A DNA stretch of 64,000 nucleotides from Candidatus Kurthia intestinigallinarum. GTDB taxonomy: Bacteria; Bacillota; Bacilli; Bacillales_A; Planococcaceae. A program made the translations under genes and the position numbers. Below the pieces are notes generated by a model, which was not told where the DNA came from, searched no databases, and was given only the letters and a program-made list of their open reading frames with translations. Shown here piece by piece: positions 54,451 through 63,247 of the stretch. The stretch lies in assembly GCF_003991225.1 (NCBI RefSeq), contig NZ_JTFC01000042.1, positions 1 to 64,000 on the forward strand. The letters run 5' to 3'. Positions within the stretch are counted from its first letter, which is position 1. The number at the start of each line of letters is the position of its first letter.

Positions 54451-54738
54451 ATGAATTTAGAACGTTTACAATATAGTTTTATTAAAGAATTAGAGCGCAA
54501 AAACACAAAAATTTGTGCTGCTGATTATGGTGTTGACGTTGCAAAATTTCAACATTTTGTATATCAGCTACAAAAAGATGGCTATATTAGCAACGTACAT
54601 TTAGCTCCAGAGGGTGGCTTAGATTTGAAAAAAGCAGAAATTACTTATACGGGAATGAAATACTTAGCAGAGCATTTTGAGTGGATTATGCCGTATCGTG
54701 ATGCGGTTGACCGAAAAGTTTGGATTGCACAATCATAA
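54451..54738 (+). CDS. YjcQ-like winged-helix protein
   Basis: The 95-residue protein begins MNLERLQYSFIKELERK and has KFQHFVYQLQKDGYISNVHL and TYTGMKYLAEH, the pattern of YjcQ (a small winged-helix protein of Bacilli and phages). ATG 54451 has GGAGGG upstream. Function unknown; possibly DNA-binding. Confidence 0.65.
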   Translation: MNLERLQYSFIKELERKNTKICAADYGVDVAKFQHFVYQLQKDGYISNVHLAPEGGLDLKKAEITYTGMKYLAEHFEWIMPYRDAVDRKVWIAQS

Positions 54739-54750
54739 TTATAGATTATT

Positions 54751-54781
54751 CACGCGGTGCAACGAGCATCGCGTTTTTTTT
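54751..54781 (+). terminator. Terminator of the YjcQ-like gene
   Basis: CGCGGTGC and GCATCGCG arms (one G:U) around AACGA, then T8. Confidence 0.8.
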
Positions 54782-54821
54782 AGTTTCACCGTATAATGAA
54801 TGGACGAAGGAGAGATGAACG

Positions 54822-55511
54822 ATGTCGATTCATGAACGTCTAAAGGCAGTGCAAGAGCCATCTTACCGAGAATTTACAAAAAAATTAATTCCGAATGAGC
54901 CAGATATTTTAGGCGTGCGTATTCCTGTGCTTCGCCAGCTAGCAAAAGAAATTATAAAAGATGAGCCACTTACTTTTTTAGCAGAAGTAGAAAATCGCTA
55001 TTTTGAAGAAACACAGCTAGAAGGCTTTGTTATTGGCATGATGAAAATGCCTGCAGAGGAACGTATTCCTTATGTGGAGGCATTTATTCCAAAAATCCGC
55101 AATTGGTCGGTATGTGATGGCTTTTGCTCGGCACTAAAAGATGCAAAAAAAAATCAAGCGCTTTACTGGCCACTTGTGGAAAAGTATGCCGCAAGTGATA
55201 AAGCGTATGATCAACGTTTTGCAGCGGTGATGATGCTCAACTATTATATTAATGACGACTACACCGAAAAAAGTTTAGCACTATTAGATACGCTGAAGCA
55301 TGATGATTATTATGTTCGTATGGGTGTCGCATGGTCAGTGTCCATGTTCTTTATTCGAAAACCGATTGAAACGATGCCATATTTACAGCAGAATACATTG
55401 GATGACTGGACGTATAATAAGGCTTTATCGAAAATTACAGAGTCGCTTCGTGTATCGAAGGAAACGAAAGATCGTATTCGCGCAATGAAGCGTAAAAAGA
55501 AAGTGTATTAA
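54822..55511 (+). CDS. DNA alkylation repair protein (AlkD-like HEAT-repeat glycosylase)
   Basis: This 229-residue helical-repeat protein has the family pattern: GVRIPVLRQLAKEI near the start, NWSVCDGFCSALK with the Asp/Trp/Cys that line the DNA pocket, YDQRFAAVMMLNYYI and YYVRMGVAWSVSMFFIRKP. Members excise alkylated bases by trapping DNA in a curved helical scaffold. GAAGGAGAG lies before ATG 54822. Monocistronic, closed by a terminator. Confidence 0.88.
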   Translation: MSIHERLKAVQEPSYREFTKKLIPNEPDILGVRIPVLRQLAKEIIKDEPLTFLAEVENRYFEETQLEGFVIGMMKMPAEERIPYVEAFIPKIRNWSVCDGFCSALKDAKKNQALYWPLVEKYAASDKAYDQRFAAVMMLNYYINDDYTEKSLALLDTLKHDDYYVRMGVAWSVSMFFIRKPIETMPYLQQNTLDDWTYNKALSKITESLRVSKETKDRIRAMKRKKKVY

Positions 55512-55550
55512 AAAGAACCTCTTCTGTGTAATGGAAGAGGTTCTTTTTTA
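55510..55550. terminator. Bidirectional terminator after the AlkD-like gene
   Basis: AAAAAGAACCTCTTC and GAAGAGGTTCTTTTT pair perfectly around a 9-nt loop. It also serves the minus-strand gene at 55552. Confidence 0.88.
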
Positions 55551-55551
55551 G

Positions 55552-55809
55552 TTAAAAATCAATCGTCATATGGACACGAACAACTGATAAAATACCACAT
55601 ACTGCGACTGGAAATCCACAAAATAAAAGCGGAAATAGCGAGGGAATAAAAAAGCTAAGAAGCATACAGACAATCCCTGCTGTAAAATAGCTAATCGCAA
55701 TACCCATTGTCATACGCTTGTTCATACGGTTCTGTAGGCGTCGTCCGATATAAAGAAAAAATGCGATACCGATGAAGAGACCAATCATCGTAAGAAAAAA
55801 TTCAACCAA
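55552..55809 (-). CDS. Small membrane protein, unknown
   Basis: The product is 85 residues with three hydrophobic segments and an Arg-rich loop (YIGRRLQNRMNKRMT). The start is TTG 55809 because AAAGGAGGCG lies just upstream; the open frame continues upstream without a ribosome site. No family recognised. Confidence 0.6.
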   Translation of the reverse strand: MVEFFLTMIGLFIGIAFFLYIGRRLQNRMNKRMTMGIAISYFTAGIVCMLLSFFIPSLFPLLFCGFPVAVCGILSVVRVHMTIDF

Positions 55810-55958
55810 GATGTCGCCTCCTTTGCAGCATATTCCTTCTAAGTCTATCATGTTAGAAATGGTGATGCTTACTGATAAAGAAATTCTTTTAAAGAATAGT
55901 ATGAAAAGGATTACAAATGGTAGAAAACGGTTATTTATTATGAAAGGGGTGATGTTCA

Positions 55959-56216
55959 ATGAATATGCAAGAGCTTGATGTGCAATTAAAGCGAGGTCGC
56001 GAAATTGGCTTCATATTCCAAAATGCACATTATTATATTGCGCAGCGGAATGGTGGCTTTGTACTTGTAGAAATCGTTGGCACACAGGAAATTGACCGTT
56101 CGATGCGCACGTCGAATTGTGAAGCGTTTATACGCGATACCGAAATTATGGGCTTACCATTATCGACTATTTTTTCAAGTTGTCATGAGGATGTAAAACA
56201 GCTGACGATTTATTAG
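55959..56216 (+). CDS. Small hypothetical protein
   Basis: The product is 85 residues with mixed alpha-beta look and no hydrophobic segments (REIGFIFQNAHYYIAQRNGG). AAAGGGG lies before ATG 55959. I do not recognise a family. It is followed about 100 bp later by another small gene. Confidence 0.6.
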   Translation: MNMQELDVQLKRGREIGFIFQNAHYYIAQRNGGFVLVEIVGTQEIDRSMRTSNCEAFIRDTEIMGLPLSTIFSSCHEDVKQLTIY

Positions 56217-56316
56217 CCAGCTGCTTTTTTAGGTCCATTGCTCGGTAGTTTTTCGCTGTATAATATTTTATAATTGTAATTATTAAAATTTTCAGTCAAG
56301 TGGAAGGGTGAATAAC

Positions 56317-56763
56317 ATGGAATTTGAATTGCATAATGATGTGACGGGTGACGCATATCAATCATTTATTGAAGCGGCATGTAAAAAAAGTGCGAAATTT
56401 CACTTAGTCATTCGTAAAGAAGTTGCGGTAGCGCAGTCTGCTAAAGCAATTTTAAAAAAATTAGAGCCATCATTGATTCAGAAAGTCGAAAAATCAGAAT
56501 GGGCGAGCACTATTCTAGATGGCGAAACAGCATATGTATATTATTATCATACTGATGATGCCGCGAAGAAAGTGTTACAGCAAGCCGTATCCTCACTTTA
56601 TGCATGGCAGCAACCAAACTTTCCTGAAGATTTATCTTTTTTCCGTGACAACGGGGCAGACTGGCTTGCAACATCAAGTCGTGAACAGAATTGTCATTTG
56701 ACGTTAGAACCGCAAGAAGCAAAAGAATTGCTAGATAAGGTAGCAACATTGCAATTCGATTAG
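56317..56763 (+). CDS. Hypothetical protein, soluble
   Basis: The product is 148 residues, soluble, with a helix-rich middle (DDAAKKVLQQAVSSLYAWQQ) and no motif I can name. ATG 56317 lies about 8 bases after GAAGGG; a GTG at 56308 is an alternative. A hairpin terminator follows at 56768. Confidence 0.6.
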   Translation: MEFELHNDVTGDAYQSFIEAACKKSAKFHLVIRKEVAVAQSAKAILKKLEPSLIQKVEKSEWASTILDGETAYVYYYHTDDAAKKVLQQAVSSLYAWQQPNFPEDLSFFRDNGADWLATSSREQNCHLTLEPQEAKELLDKVATLQFD

Positions 56764-56767
56764 GGAG

Positions 56768-56796
56768 CAGTCACGCATTGGCGTGGCTTTTTTTAG
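56768..56796 (+). terminator. Terminator of the 56317 gene
   Basis: AGTCACGC and GCGTGGCT pair with one G:U around ATTG, followed by seven T. Confidence 0.8.
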
Positions 56797-56820
56797 TGGT
56801 GAAAAGCGGGTAAAAAAGTA

Positions 56821-57102
56821 GTGACGTATCAAGTTGCAAAAGGCGAAGAGAACGATACATTTACATTATATGTTGACAAGAGTTTAATTCATATTCAAAT
56901 TGAACAAGAAAATCGAACAATAGGGTCATTTGAATTTAAATAAATTCAACGTTTTATTATTTTAGATAATGAAATCAACAAAAAGCGTTTTGCATTCGAA
57001 GTTATTCATGGAGACCCTGTGCAATTACTAGAATTAAAATGGAAACCATATTTCAGTGTTATTTTAAAAGAAAAATTGCCTATCGAATCGTTTGTGGTAT
57101 AG
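56821..57102 (+). pseudogene. Small gene with one in-frame nonsense codon
   Basis: A frame of 93 codons runs GTG 56821 (VTYQVAKGEENDTFTLYVDK) to TAG 57100. It has a TAA at 56941-56943 (codon 41) with clear continuation in the same frame afterwards (IQRFIILDNEINKKRFAFEV). The two halves match in composition and read as one beta-rich protein. No family is recognised; the upstream start lacks a good ribosome site. Confidence 0.6.
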
Positions 57103-57185
57103 AAGTTTACGGCAAGGAGGAAAATAGTGTGCCATGCAATACCTAACAGCGTCGACCGTATGGGAGGAGCGTTGTTTTGGGGTGC

Positions 57186-57401
57186 TTAAAAATCTGTGTC
57201 GTCTGGTACATAGTGTAATAAATCACCTGGCTGACAGTCGAGTGCCTGACAGAGTGCGATTAATGTTGAAAAACGAATCGCTTTCGCTTTACCTGTTTTT
57301 AAATGGGATAGATTAGCGTTTGTCATGCCGATAATTTGTGCTAAATCTTGTGATTTCAATTGTTTTTTTGCTAACTGTTTTTCGAGTTCTATGTGAATCA
57401 T
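57186..57401 (-). CDS. XRE/Cro-CI-type transcriptional regulator (short)
   Basis: The 71-residue protein is one helix-turn-helix domain (LKSQDLAQIIGMTNANLSHLKTGKAKAIRFSTLIALCQALD), the size and shape of YozG-type regulators. It is divergent from two small membrane genes at 57499 and 57822, so it may regulate them. A weak ribosome site (ATGGTATC) precedes ATG 57401. Confidence 0.82.
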   Translation of the reverse strand: MIHIELEKQLAKKQLKSQDLAQIIGMTNANLSHLKTGKAKAIRFSTLIALCQALDCQPGDLLHYVPDDTDF

Positions 57402-57498
57402 ATGATACCATCCTTATATAGGGGAAGCCCGTTTATTTCTTTTAATCCCATTATTTTCTAACTTTGTTTTATAATAAGTGTAACAGTGAGGTGAGGAT

Positions 57499-57777
57499 AT
57501 GACAATTGAGTTACTCGTATTTGGTGTAGTAATGATTGTGTGTGGCTATTTAATCGGTGTGAAAAAGCTTTGGCAGCTACTAGCAGGTGTGCAAGTTAAG
57601 CGCGCAAAGAATCCAGAAAAGACAGCTAACTTTCTAGCAACGCTGATGTTAATTGTCGGTGCTTTCGTCGTTACAATGGGGGTAGTTGGTATTACACCTG
57701 CAGAGATGGTTTTGACACCAGTCGTTTTTGTGCTATTACTTGCGGTGCTTTACGTCAATGTGAAGATGATGCGTTGA
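57499..57777 (+). CDS. Small membrane protein, DUF3784-like
   Basis: The product is 92 residues with three hydrophobic segments (3-20, 46-64, 70-88) and a basic loop (QVKRAKNPEKT). The layout resembles DUF3784-type proteins, but the match is weak. GTGAGGTGAGG lies before ATG 57499. The next membrane gene starts 45 bp later. Confidence 0.6.
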   Translation: MTIELLVFGVVMIVCGYLIGVKKLWQLLAGVQVKRAKNPEKTANFLATLMLIVGAFVVTMGVVGITPAEMVLTPVVFVLLLAVLYVNVKMMR

Positions 57778-57821
57778 ACAAATTTAAATGGGGTATCAAA
57801 TAGCAAAGGGGGCGATGCTTT

Positions 57822-58103
57822 GTGGCAAATGGGCTCTATGTCTATACACTTAGCGTGCTTGGCTTAATGTTCGCGTTTACAAATATGTATTTGATGAATA
57901 AGATGACAGGCTCCTCAGCAGAGATCGTAACGTCGATGCTAACTTTGCTAACCTTTGCGACGTTTATCGGTGTTTGTGGACTACTCATTTATTGTCGTGC
58001 GAAACAGTTGATGACTACGGGAGAAATGATTGGCTACTCGGTGCTGACACTTGTGACGGGCGTAATATCTGGTTTTATTACATTGTTTGCGCAACTTTAC
58101 TAA
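57822..58103 (+). CDS. Small membrane protein
   Basis: The product is 93 residues with three hydrophobic segments and Met-rich loops (NKMTGSSAEIVTSM). It starts at GTG 57822 with AAAGGGGG about 9 bases upstream. It shares orientation with the 57499 gene, so both may form one small operon behind the XRE regulator. No family recognised. Confidence 0.6.
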   Translation: MANGLYVYTLSVLGLMFAFTNMYLMNKMTGSSAEIVTSMLTLLTFATFIGVCGLLIYCRAKQLMTTGEMIGYSVLTLVTGVISGFITLFAQLY

Positions 58104-58121
58104 ATAAGGTTGCGTTTTTTT
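58090..58121 (+). terminator. Terminator overlapping the 57822 stop codon
   Basis: CGCAAC (58090-58095) and GTTGCG (58109-58114) enclose a 13-nt loop, followed by T7. Confidence 0.7.
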
Positions 58122-58230
58122 GTGCCACTTAATTAAAAAAAGTGACGTGTTAGGTTAGAAAAACGACCACATACAATGGATTTTAGAAATAGGAGAAAGA
58201 AGGGAGTTATAGTAGATGCAGGAGGATGAT

Positions 58231-58683
58231 ATGAACATTCATTTACACATTGAACCCGCGCACGAGGGGTTAGATGTCCATGTTTATACCGCGCAATATG
58301 ACGAGCGTGTCGAAATGTTAATGAAGGGCTTAAAGCAACAGCGTGCGACGACTGTTGTTGGGTATATAGAGGAGGATATTCACCTCATTAAAATTGAGGA
58401 GGTATTTTCTATCTTTGTAGAAGAAGCGAAAGTTTTTATTCAAACAGAGGAAGAAGAATATCGTGCGAAGCTGAAATTGTATGAGCTAGAGGAGCAATTT
58501 GAAAAACAATTGATTCGTGTGAATAAATCGACACTTGTTCAAATTAATCATATTCAATCACTGCAGTTAAAAGCATTAGGGACGACGCAAGTAGTGTTAT
58601 CAAATGGTGTGGAAATTCCGATTAGTCGCAAATTTCTAAAGCCGCTCAAGGAAAAACTAGGTATAGGGAGGGGCGCACAATGA
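58231..58683 (+). CDS. LytTR-type DNA-binding regulator
   Basis: The product is 150 residues. A short N-terminal beta part leads into a LytTR domain (about 50-148: EDIHLIKIEEVFSIFVEE, LIRVNKSTLVQINHIQSL, LSNGVEIPISRKFLKPLKE). LytTR proteins bind direct repeats and often control a neighbouring DUF3021 and ABC transporter. ATG 58231 follows CAGGAGG closely. It overlaps the DUF3021 gene by 4 bp (ATGA). Confidence 0.88.
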   Translation: MNIHLHIEPAHEGLDVHVYTAQYDERVEMLMKGLKQQRATTVVGYIEEDIHLIKIEEVFSIFVEEAKVFIQTEEEEYRAKLKLYELEEQFEKQLIRVNKSTLVQINHIQSLQLKALGTTQVVLSNGVEIPISRKFLKPLKEKLGIGRGAQ

Positions 58684-59075
58684 GATTTTTATTAAATGCG
58701 ATTACAGGTGCAATGATTGGCATGACGATTTGTACGATTATTATCGCGCTAACGACAACTGGGAGTATCTCTATTGAAAATTTACGTCAACAATTACTCA
58801 TCTCCTCGATGATGGGTGCCTTTATTGGCTTGTTTACACATATTTTTACGATGGAACGTTTCCCAATGATTGTTGCACTAATCCTTCATTTTATAGCGAC
58901 CTATATGAGCGTATTAGTTGCTGGTTATATTGGTCATTGGTATGTGTTTACTTGGCTATCTTTCGGCTTTTTAACATTCTATTTTGTCGTTATTTATAGC
59001 TTGATTTGGCTATTCCAATATCAATCCTTGAAGCGACAAGTGTATGAGGTGAATGAATTCATCCGTAAAAAATAG
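58680..59075 (+). CDS. DUF3021 membrane protein
   Basis: The product is 131 residues with four hydrophobic segments, the usual DUF3021 layout (FLLNAITGAMIGMTICTIII, MERFPMIVALILHFIATYM). It starts inside the end of the LytTR gene, as in the known pairing, and probably senses a membrane signal for that regulator. The ABC gene starts 11 bp later. Confidence 0.85.
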   Translation: MRFLLNAITGAMIGMTICTIIIALTTTGSISIENLRQQLLISSMMGAFIGLFTHIFTMERFPMIVALILHFIATYMSVLVAGYIGHWYVFTWLSFGFLTFYFVVIYSLIWLFQYQSLKRQVYEVNEFIRKK

Positions 59076-59086
59076 GAGGTATGTTT

Positions 59087-59986
59087 ATGAATGCGATTGA
59101 AGTGACGAATTTAGTGAAAACGTACAACGACAAAGTCGCGGTTAACGATATTTCATTTACGGTAGAAGAAGGCTCTTTTTTCGCTTTTTTAGGAGCAAAT
59201 GGTGCGGGAAAATCGACGACAATTGAAATTTTATGTACATTACGCCAGGCGACAACTGGTGAAGTAATGGTTGCAGGTCAATCTCTTGGTACATTGAAAG
59301 GAAATGAGCATATTCGCCGTTCTATTGGCATTGTGTTTCAACAAAATTTGCTGGATGACTATTTAACAGTATATGAAAACATTCGTCACCGAGGTCGCTT
59401 TTATCAACAATCGAAAAAGGAATTTGAAGCAAATTATGCATTCGTGAATCATTATTTAAAGCTAGATGATATTGCACATAAGCGTTATGAGAAGTTATCA
59501 GGTGGGCAACGTCGTCGTGCAGATATTGCGCGTGCATTGATTCATCGACCACATATTTTATTTTTAGATGAGCCAACAACCGGCTTAGATCCGCAAACGC
59601 GTCGCTTCGTTTGGAATGCGGTACGAACACTTTGTCAGGAAACGAATATGACGATTTTTTTAACGACACATTATATGGAAGAAGCGGCGGTGGCTGATAA
59701 AATTATCATTATGAAAGAAGGCACTATTGTTGCAGAGGGCTCACCAGAAAGCTTAAAGGCAGCCTATGCAGCGGATGAATTAATTATTGTATTAAAAGAG
59801 GATGCCGAACTGCCCGCAGAGCTACATGCTACAAAAATAGGAGAACGCTATCATTTTCAACTTGAGGATACACGAGATGCCCTGCCACTGCTACTGAAGT
59901 TGCGCCCATATATCGCATCTTTTGAGGTTATTAAAGGATCGCTTGACGATGTCTTTATTCGCCTGAATGAGGAGAGACGCGTATGA
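59087..59986 (+). CDS. ABC transporter ATP-binding protein (DrrA-like)
   Basis: The 299-residue protein has Walker A GANGAGKSTT, Q-loop FQQNLLDDYLT, signature LSGGQRRRADIARAL, Walker B ILFLDEPTTGLD and the switch LTTHYMEEA. The long C-terminal part (about 220-299) is typical of DrrA-type export ATPases. ATG 59087 is 6 bases from AGGAGG. It overlaps the permease gene by 4 bp (ATGA). Forms one operon with the LytTR-DUF3021 pair. Confidence 0.92.
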   Translation: MNAIEVTNLVKTYNDKVAVNDISFTVEEGSFFAFLGANGAGKSTTIEILCTLRQATTGEVMVAGQSLGTLKGNEHIRRSIGIVFQQNLLDDYLTVYENIRHRGRFYQQSKKEFEANYAFVNHYLKLDDIAHKRYEKLSGGQRRRADIARALIHRPHILFLDEPTTGLDPQTRRFVWNAVRTLCQETNMTIFLTTHYMEEAAVADKIIIMKEGTIVAEGSPESLKAAYAADELIIVLKEDAELPAELHATKIGERYHFQLEDTRDALPLLLKLRPYIASFEVIKGSLDDVFIRLNEERRV

Positions 59987-60855
59987 GTGCTTTAGCAAAC
60001 TTTGTTATTCGTAACAATAAGATGTTTTTCCGCAACCGGATGCAAGTTTTTTTCTCTGTGCTATCGATTATTATTTTAATTGGACTGTATGCGATTTTTT
60101 TGCAGAAGCTACAAGTAGATTCTATTGCTGAAATGGCGAAGCAAAATGCGGCGATTAAAACACTTGTGAATGAATGGATGATTGCGGGCGTATTATCGAT
60201 TATTCCTGTCACATCGACACTTGGGGCATATAGTTTATATGTTCAAGATAACGAGCGCAAAATATTATATGATTTTTTGACGACGCCGATGTCACGTCAT
60301 ACGATTCAGTTTAGCTATATGTTAAGTGCTTTCCAAATTGGACTGTTCATGACATTGATTGCTTTTATTGGCTGTGAAATTTTTCTCGTAGCTACTGGTG
60401 GTGAATGGCTAAGTTTCACGAGCTTGTTAAAAGTATTAGGTGTTCTTGTATTAGCAGTCTTTTTGAGCAGTGTTATGATGTTTTTCTTCACATTAATTAT
60501 TAAAAATTCGGGTACATTTTCGGCCTTTACATCAATTGTTAGTACAATGATTGGCTTTTTGTGTGGCGTGTATGTGCCAATGGGTGTGCTACCCGTCTTT
60601 GTACAAAAAGTGGTTGAAATTTTCCCGATTAGTCATACGACAGTGTTACTGCGTCAATTGTTTATGGAGCCAACATTGCCAACGGTCTTTGGTAATATGA
60701 CGGCGAACAAGGAGTCGTATATGCTCGCCTTTGGTGGACAATATAAGGTCAATGGCGCTATTCTAACAATGGCACAAAGTACAGGGTATGTCATCTTCGC
60801 AATCGTCGTTTTTACGCTCATTTCCCTCGTGATTTATCGCTTGAAAAACAAATAG
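59983..60855 (+). CDS. ABC-2 type transporter permease
   Basis: The product is 290 residues with six hydrophobic segments and an ABC-2 export pattern (RNRMQVFFSVLSIIILIGL, LTTPMSRHTIQFSYMLSAF, FLCGVYVPMGVLP, FPISHTTVLLRQLF). With the ATPase it would export a drug, lipid or peptide; the substrate is unknown. It is the last gene of the operon; a terminator follows at 60927. Confidence 0.9.
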   Translation: MSALANFVIRNNKMFFRNRMQVFFSVLSIIILIGLYAIFLQKLQVDSIAEMAKQNAAIKTLVNEWMIAGVLSIIPVTSTLGAYSLYVQDNERKILYDFLTTPMSRHTIQFSYMLSAFQIGLFMTLIAFIGCEIFLVATGGEWLSFTSLLKVLGVLVLAVFLSSVMMFFFTLIIKNSGTFSAFTSIVSTMIGFLCGVYVPMGVLPVFVQKVVEIFPISHTTVLLRQLFMEPTLPTVFGNMTANKESYMLAFGGQYKVNGAILTMAQSTGYVIFAIVVFTLISLVIYRLKNK

Positions 60856-60926
60856 CATTGCAACAACAGCTTTCATCACGTATAATGAAGGCAATTCTAT
60901 AAAATGTTCTTATATACCAGACATTT

Positions 60927-60960
60927 AAAACGACTTCTCAAAAGAGAAGTCGTTTTTTTG
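60927..60960. terminator. Bidirectional terminator
   Basis: AAAACGACTTCTC and GAGAAGTCGTTTT (60927-60939 and 60944-60956) pair perfectly around AAAA, then T7. It separates the convergent ABC permease and nucleotide-sugar dehydrogenase genes. Confidence 0.92.
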
Positions 60961-60961
60961 T

Positions 60962-62248
60962 TTATAAGCTCCAAACATCAAAATCTTGGACAGTTAAATC
61001 GTGCCGATTATATAAATGTTTTAAATCAAATAAGAGCTTACTGTCTGCTGAAAAATGGGTGTGTAATGTCTCTACTGGGAAGGCTTCTAAGAACACATCA
61101 TGTTTCACCGCAACGATAAGCGCATCTAATTTTTGGAGGTCGTCGAATGAACAAAGCTCAATGCCGTATTCACATACGGTTTCTTTTGCATCGGCATACG
61201 GATCATAAATGTGTAAATCGAAACCATATTGCTGTAGCTCTGTAATAATATCGATGACTTTCGAATTGCGCGTATCGGGACAATTTTCTTTAAACGTAAC
61301 GCCCAGTACCCCCACCTTACGCGTCGTTTTTTGCGGGTATTTTGTGAAGAATTGCTTGGTGAAATTTTCGACAATGTAATGGGCGAGGCCGTCGTTGACT
61401 TGACGTCCTGCGGCGATAATTTTTGATTTGCATCCGAGTACTTCTGCTTTGTAGAGAAAATAATATGGATCGACACCGATGCAGTGCCCTCCTACAAGCC
61501 CTGGTGTAAAGGGCAGGAAATTCCACTTCGTTCCAGCCGCTTCGAGCACTTCATTTGTATCGATATTCATTTTATTGAAAATCATCGATAATTCATTCAT
61601 AAAAGCGATGTTAATATCACGCTGTGCATTTTCAATGATTTTGGCTGCCTCTGCTACACGAATCGACGGCGCAATATGAAGACCTGCATCAATAATGGAA
61701 CCGTAAATCTCTTGTAACACAGTGAGTGCTGCTTCATCAGAAGCGGAAACAATTTTTAAAATGGTTCGTAAGCTATTATTTTTGTCACCAGGATTGATAC
61801 GTTCTGGCGAATAACCAACTGCAAAGTCCTGTTCAAACTGTAAATTTGATTGTGCTTCTAAAATAGGTACACAAATTTCTTCTGTTGTACCAGGGTAAAC
61901 CGTCGATTCAAAAACGACAATATCCCCCTTACATAAGTGACGACTAATGATTTCACAAGCGCCAATGAGTGGCTCAAGATTAGGTGTTTTATCTAAATGA
62001 ATCGGTGTAGGAACCGTCACGATATACATATTACAAGAAGTTAATAATGTTTCGTCATATGTGAATTGTACAGCAGCTGCTTGAAGTTTTTCATTCCCGA
62101 TTTCTTTTGTAGGATCGATGCCTTCTTTGTAAAGAGCGATTTTTTCACGTTGGATATCAAAGCCTATTACATCATAAGCATGTGATAATTCAACAGCCAG
62201 TGGCAATCCGACATATCCTAAACCAACTATGGCAATTTTGTGTGGCAT
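60962..62248 (-). CDS. Nucleotide-sugar 6-dehydrogenase, UDP-GlcNAc/GalNAc type (WbpA/TviB-like)
   Basis: This 428-residue enzyme has the Rossmann turn GLGYVGLPLAVELS, ESTVYPGTTEE, the active-site Lys204 in EAAKIIENAQRD, and catalytic Cys256 in GGHCIGVDPYYF. It oxidises C6 of an N-acetylated UDP-sugar to the uronate for surface polysaccharide. The PYYF after the Cys motif and the NAQRD motif point to the WbpA/TviB branch rather than UDP-glucose dehydrogenase. Genes upstream (GH18-like, partial 64 kb gene) lie in the same direction, so it may belong to an exopolysaccharide locus. Confidence 0.9.
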   Translation of the reverse strand: MPHKIAIVGLGYVGLPLAVELSHAYDVIGFDIQREKIALYKEGIDPTKEIGNEKLQAAAVQFTYDETLLTSCNMYIVTVPTPIHLDKTPNLEPLIGACEIISRHLCKGDIVVFESTVYPGTTEEICVPILEAQSNLQFEQDFAVGYSPERINPGDKNNSLRTILKIVSASDEAALTVLQEIYGSIIDAGLHIAPSIRVAEAAKIIENAQRDINIAFMNELSMIFNKMNIDTNEVLEAAGTKWNFLPFTPGLVGGHCIGVDPYYFLYKAEVLGCKSKIIAAGRQVNDGLAHYIVENFTKQFFTKYPQKTTRKVGVLGVTFKENCPDTRNSKVIDIITELQQYGFDLHIYDPYADAKETVCEYGIELCSFDDLQKLDALIVAVKHDVFLEAFPVETLHTHFSADSKLLFDLKHLYNRHDLTVQDFDVWSL

Positions 62249-62269
62249 TCTCTACACCTCCATTAATAA

Positions 62270-63229
62270 TTAGTCGTCTTTGAGCATTGTTAGCGTTTTT
62301 TCAGCTATACCGCCTGCACGCCAATAGGCAAAATACGTATAGTTCTTTTTCTGCATATAATCACGCCATTGTTTAAGTGTTTCTGTGTCGCTGTACCATA
62401 CTTCACTACCATCTTCATTTGTAAATGACATGGCGGCACTCGCTGAATCACGTTTTGCTTTAGATGTATCAAGTGCTGCGATCTCTTTATCCGTTAAACT
62501 TTTTACACCATCTTGTGTGAAAAGGAAGCCACCAAGTGAAAAGGCGATGGTGATGTTTTTTGCGTCATTTGGAAACCGTTTTGCGAGTGTATCTAAAAAC
62601 TCAAAATTTGCTTTTGGACCGGCATCATTATGCGGACCATGAAGATTATAGGCCATAATAATAAATTGGGTATTGGCCGGTAGAGGCGCCTTAAATGTTG
62701 GCTCAATGACGACACGTAAGGCTATTTCTTCATCATCTAGTTGCTGCTGTAAGTCTTTTATAAATTGAAGATACTGTGCTTCTTTGTCGGCTGGAATATT
62801 TTCATAATCTAGTTCGAGCCCATCGACCTGTGCTTGTTTTGTTAGATGAATGAGCTGTTGCTGATGCCTTTTTGGGTTATCCAAAATGCTATTGATGACT
62901 GCAATGGATTTTAATTTTTTTTTGCCTTGAATTTGATCATTCACAACGGTTAAATAACGTTTTGCATGTAAATGCTTTGAATCCATAATTAATTTTTTAG
63001 AAGAAGCCGGTAGGAAACTAGTATGTTCTTTATTGTAATAGATACCGAATAATGACACGCTGCCGAGCGCATCTCCTAGCTTTTGTGCATCTTGAAGTCC
63101 GGCTTCTGGCTGCCAATCAACAAGCCACATACTAGAAGAAGCTGTTGACTTAGTGGCTTTGTTTTGGCTATAAAGATAGAAGCCTAGCAGCATGATGATA
63201 ATTAAAGTGGCTACAAATAATTTCTTCAT
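62270..63229 (-). CDS. Membrane-anchored GH18-like glycosidase
   Basis: The product is 319 residues with an N-terminal membrane anchor (about 4-20) and a TIM-barrel. The GH18 signature DGLELDYE gives Asp136, Asp141 and the acid Glu143; the first Asp-x-x-Asp is replaced by Glu139. MAYNLHG and YFAYWRAGG are the later barrel motifs. It should act outside the membrane on a GlcNAc-type glycan. The neighbouring nucleotide-sugar gene supports a role with a polysaccharide. Confidence 0.82.
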   Translation of the reverse strand: MKKLFVATLIIIMLLGFYLYSQNKATKSTASSSMWLVDWQPEAGLQDAQKLGDALGSVSLFGIYYNKEHTSFLPASSKKLIMDSKHLHAKRYLTVVNDQIQGKKKLKSIAVINSILDNPKRHQQQLIHLTKQAQVDGLELDYENIPADKEAQYLQFIKDLQQQLDDEEIALRVVIEPTFKAPLPANTQFIIMAYNLHGPHNDAGPKANFEFLDTLAKRFPNDAKNITIAFSLGGFLFTQDGVKSLTDKEIAALDTSKAKRDSASAAMSFTNEDGSEVWYSDTETLKQWRDYMQKKNYTYFAYWRAGGIAEKTLTMLKDD

Positions 63230-63247
63230 CCTGTTGCTACACCTCCA

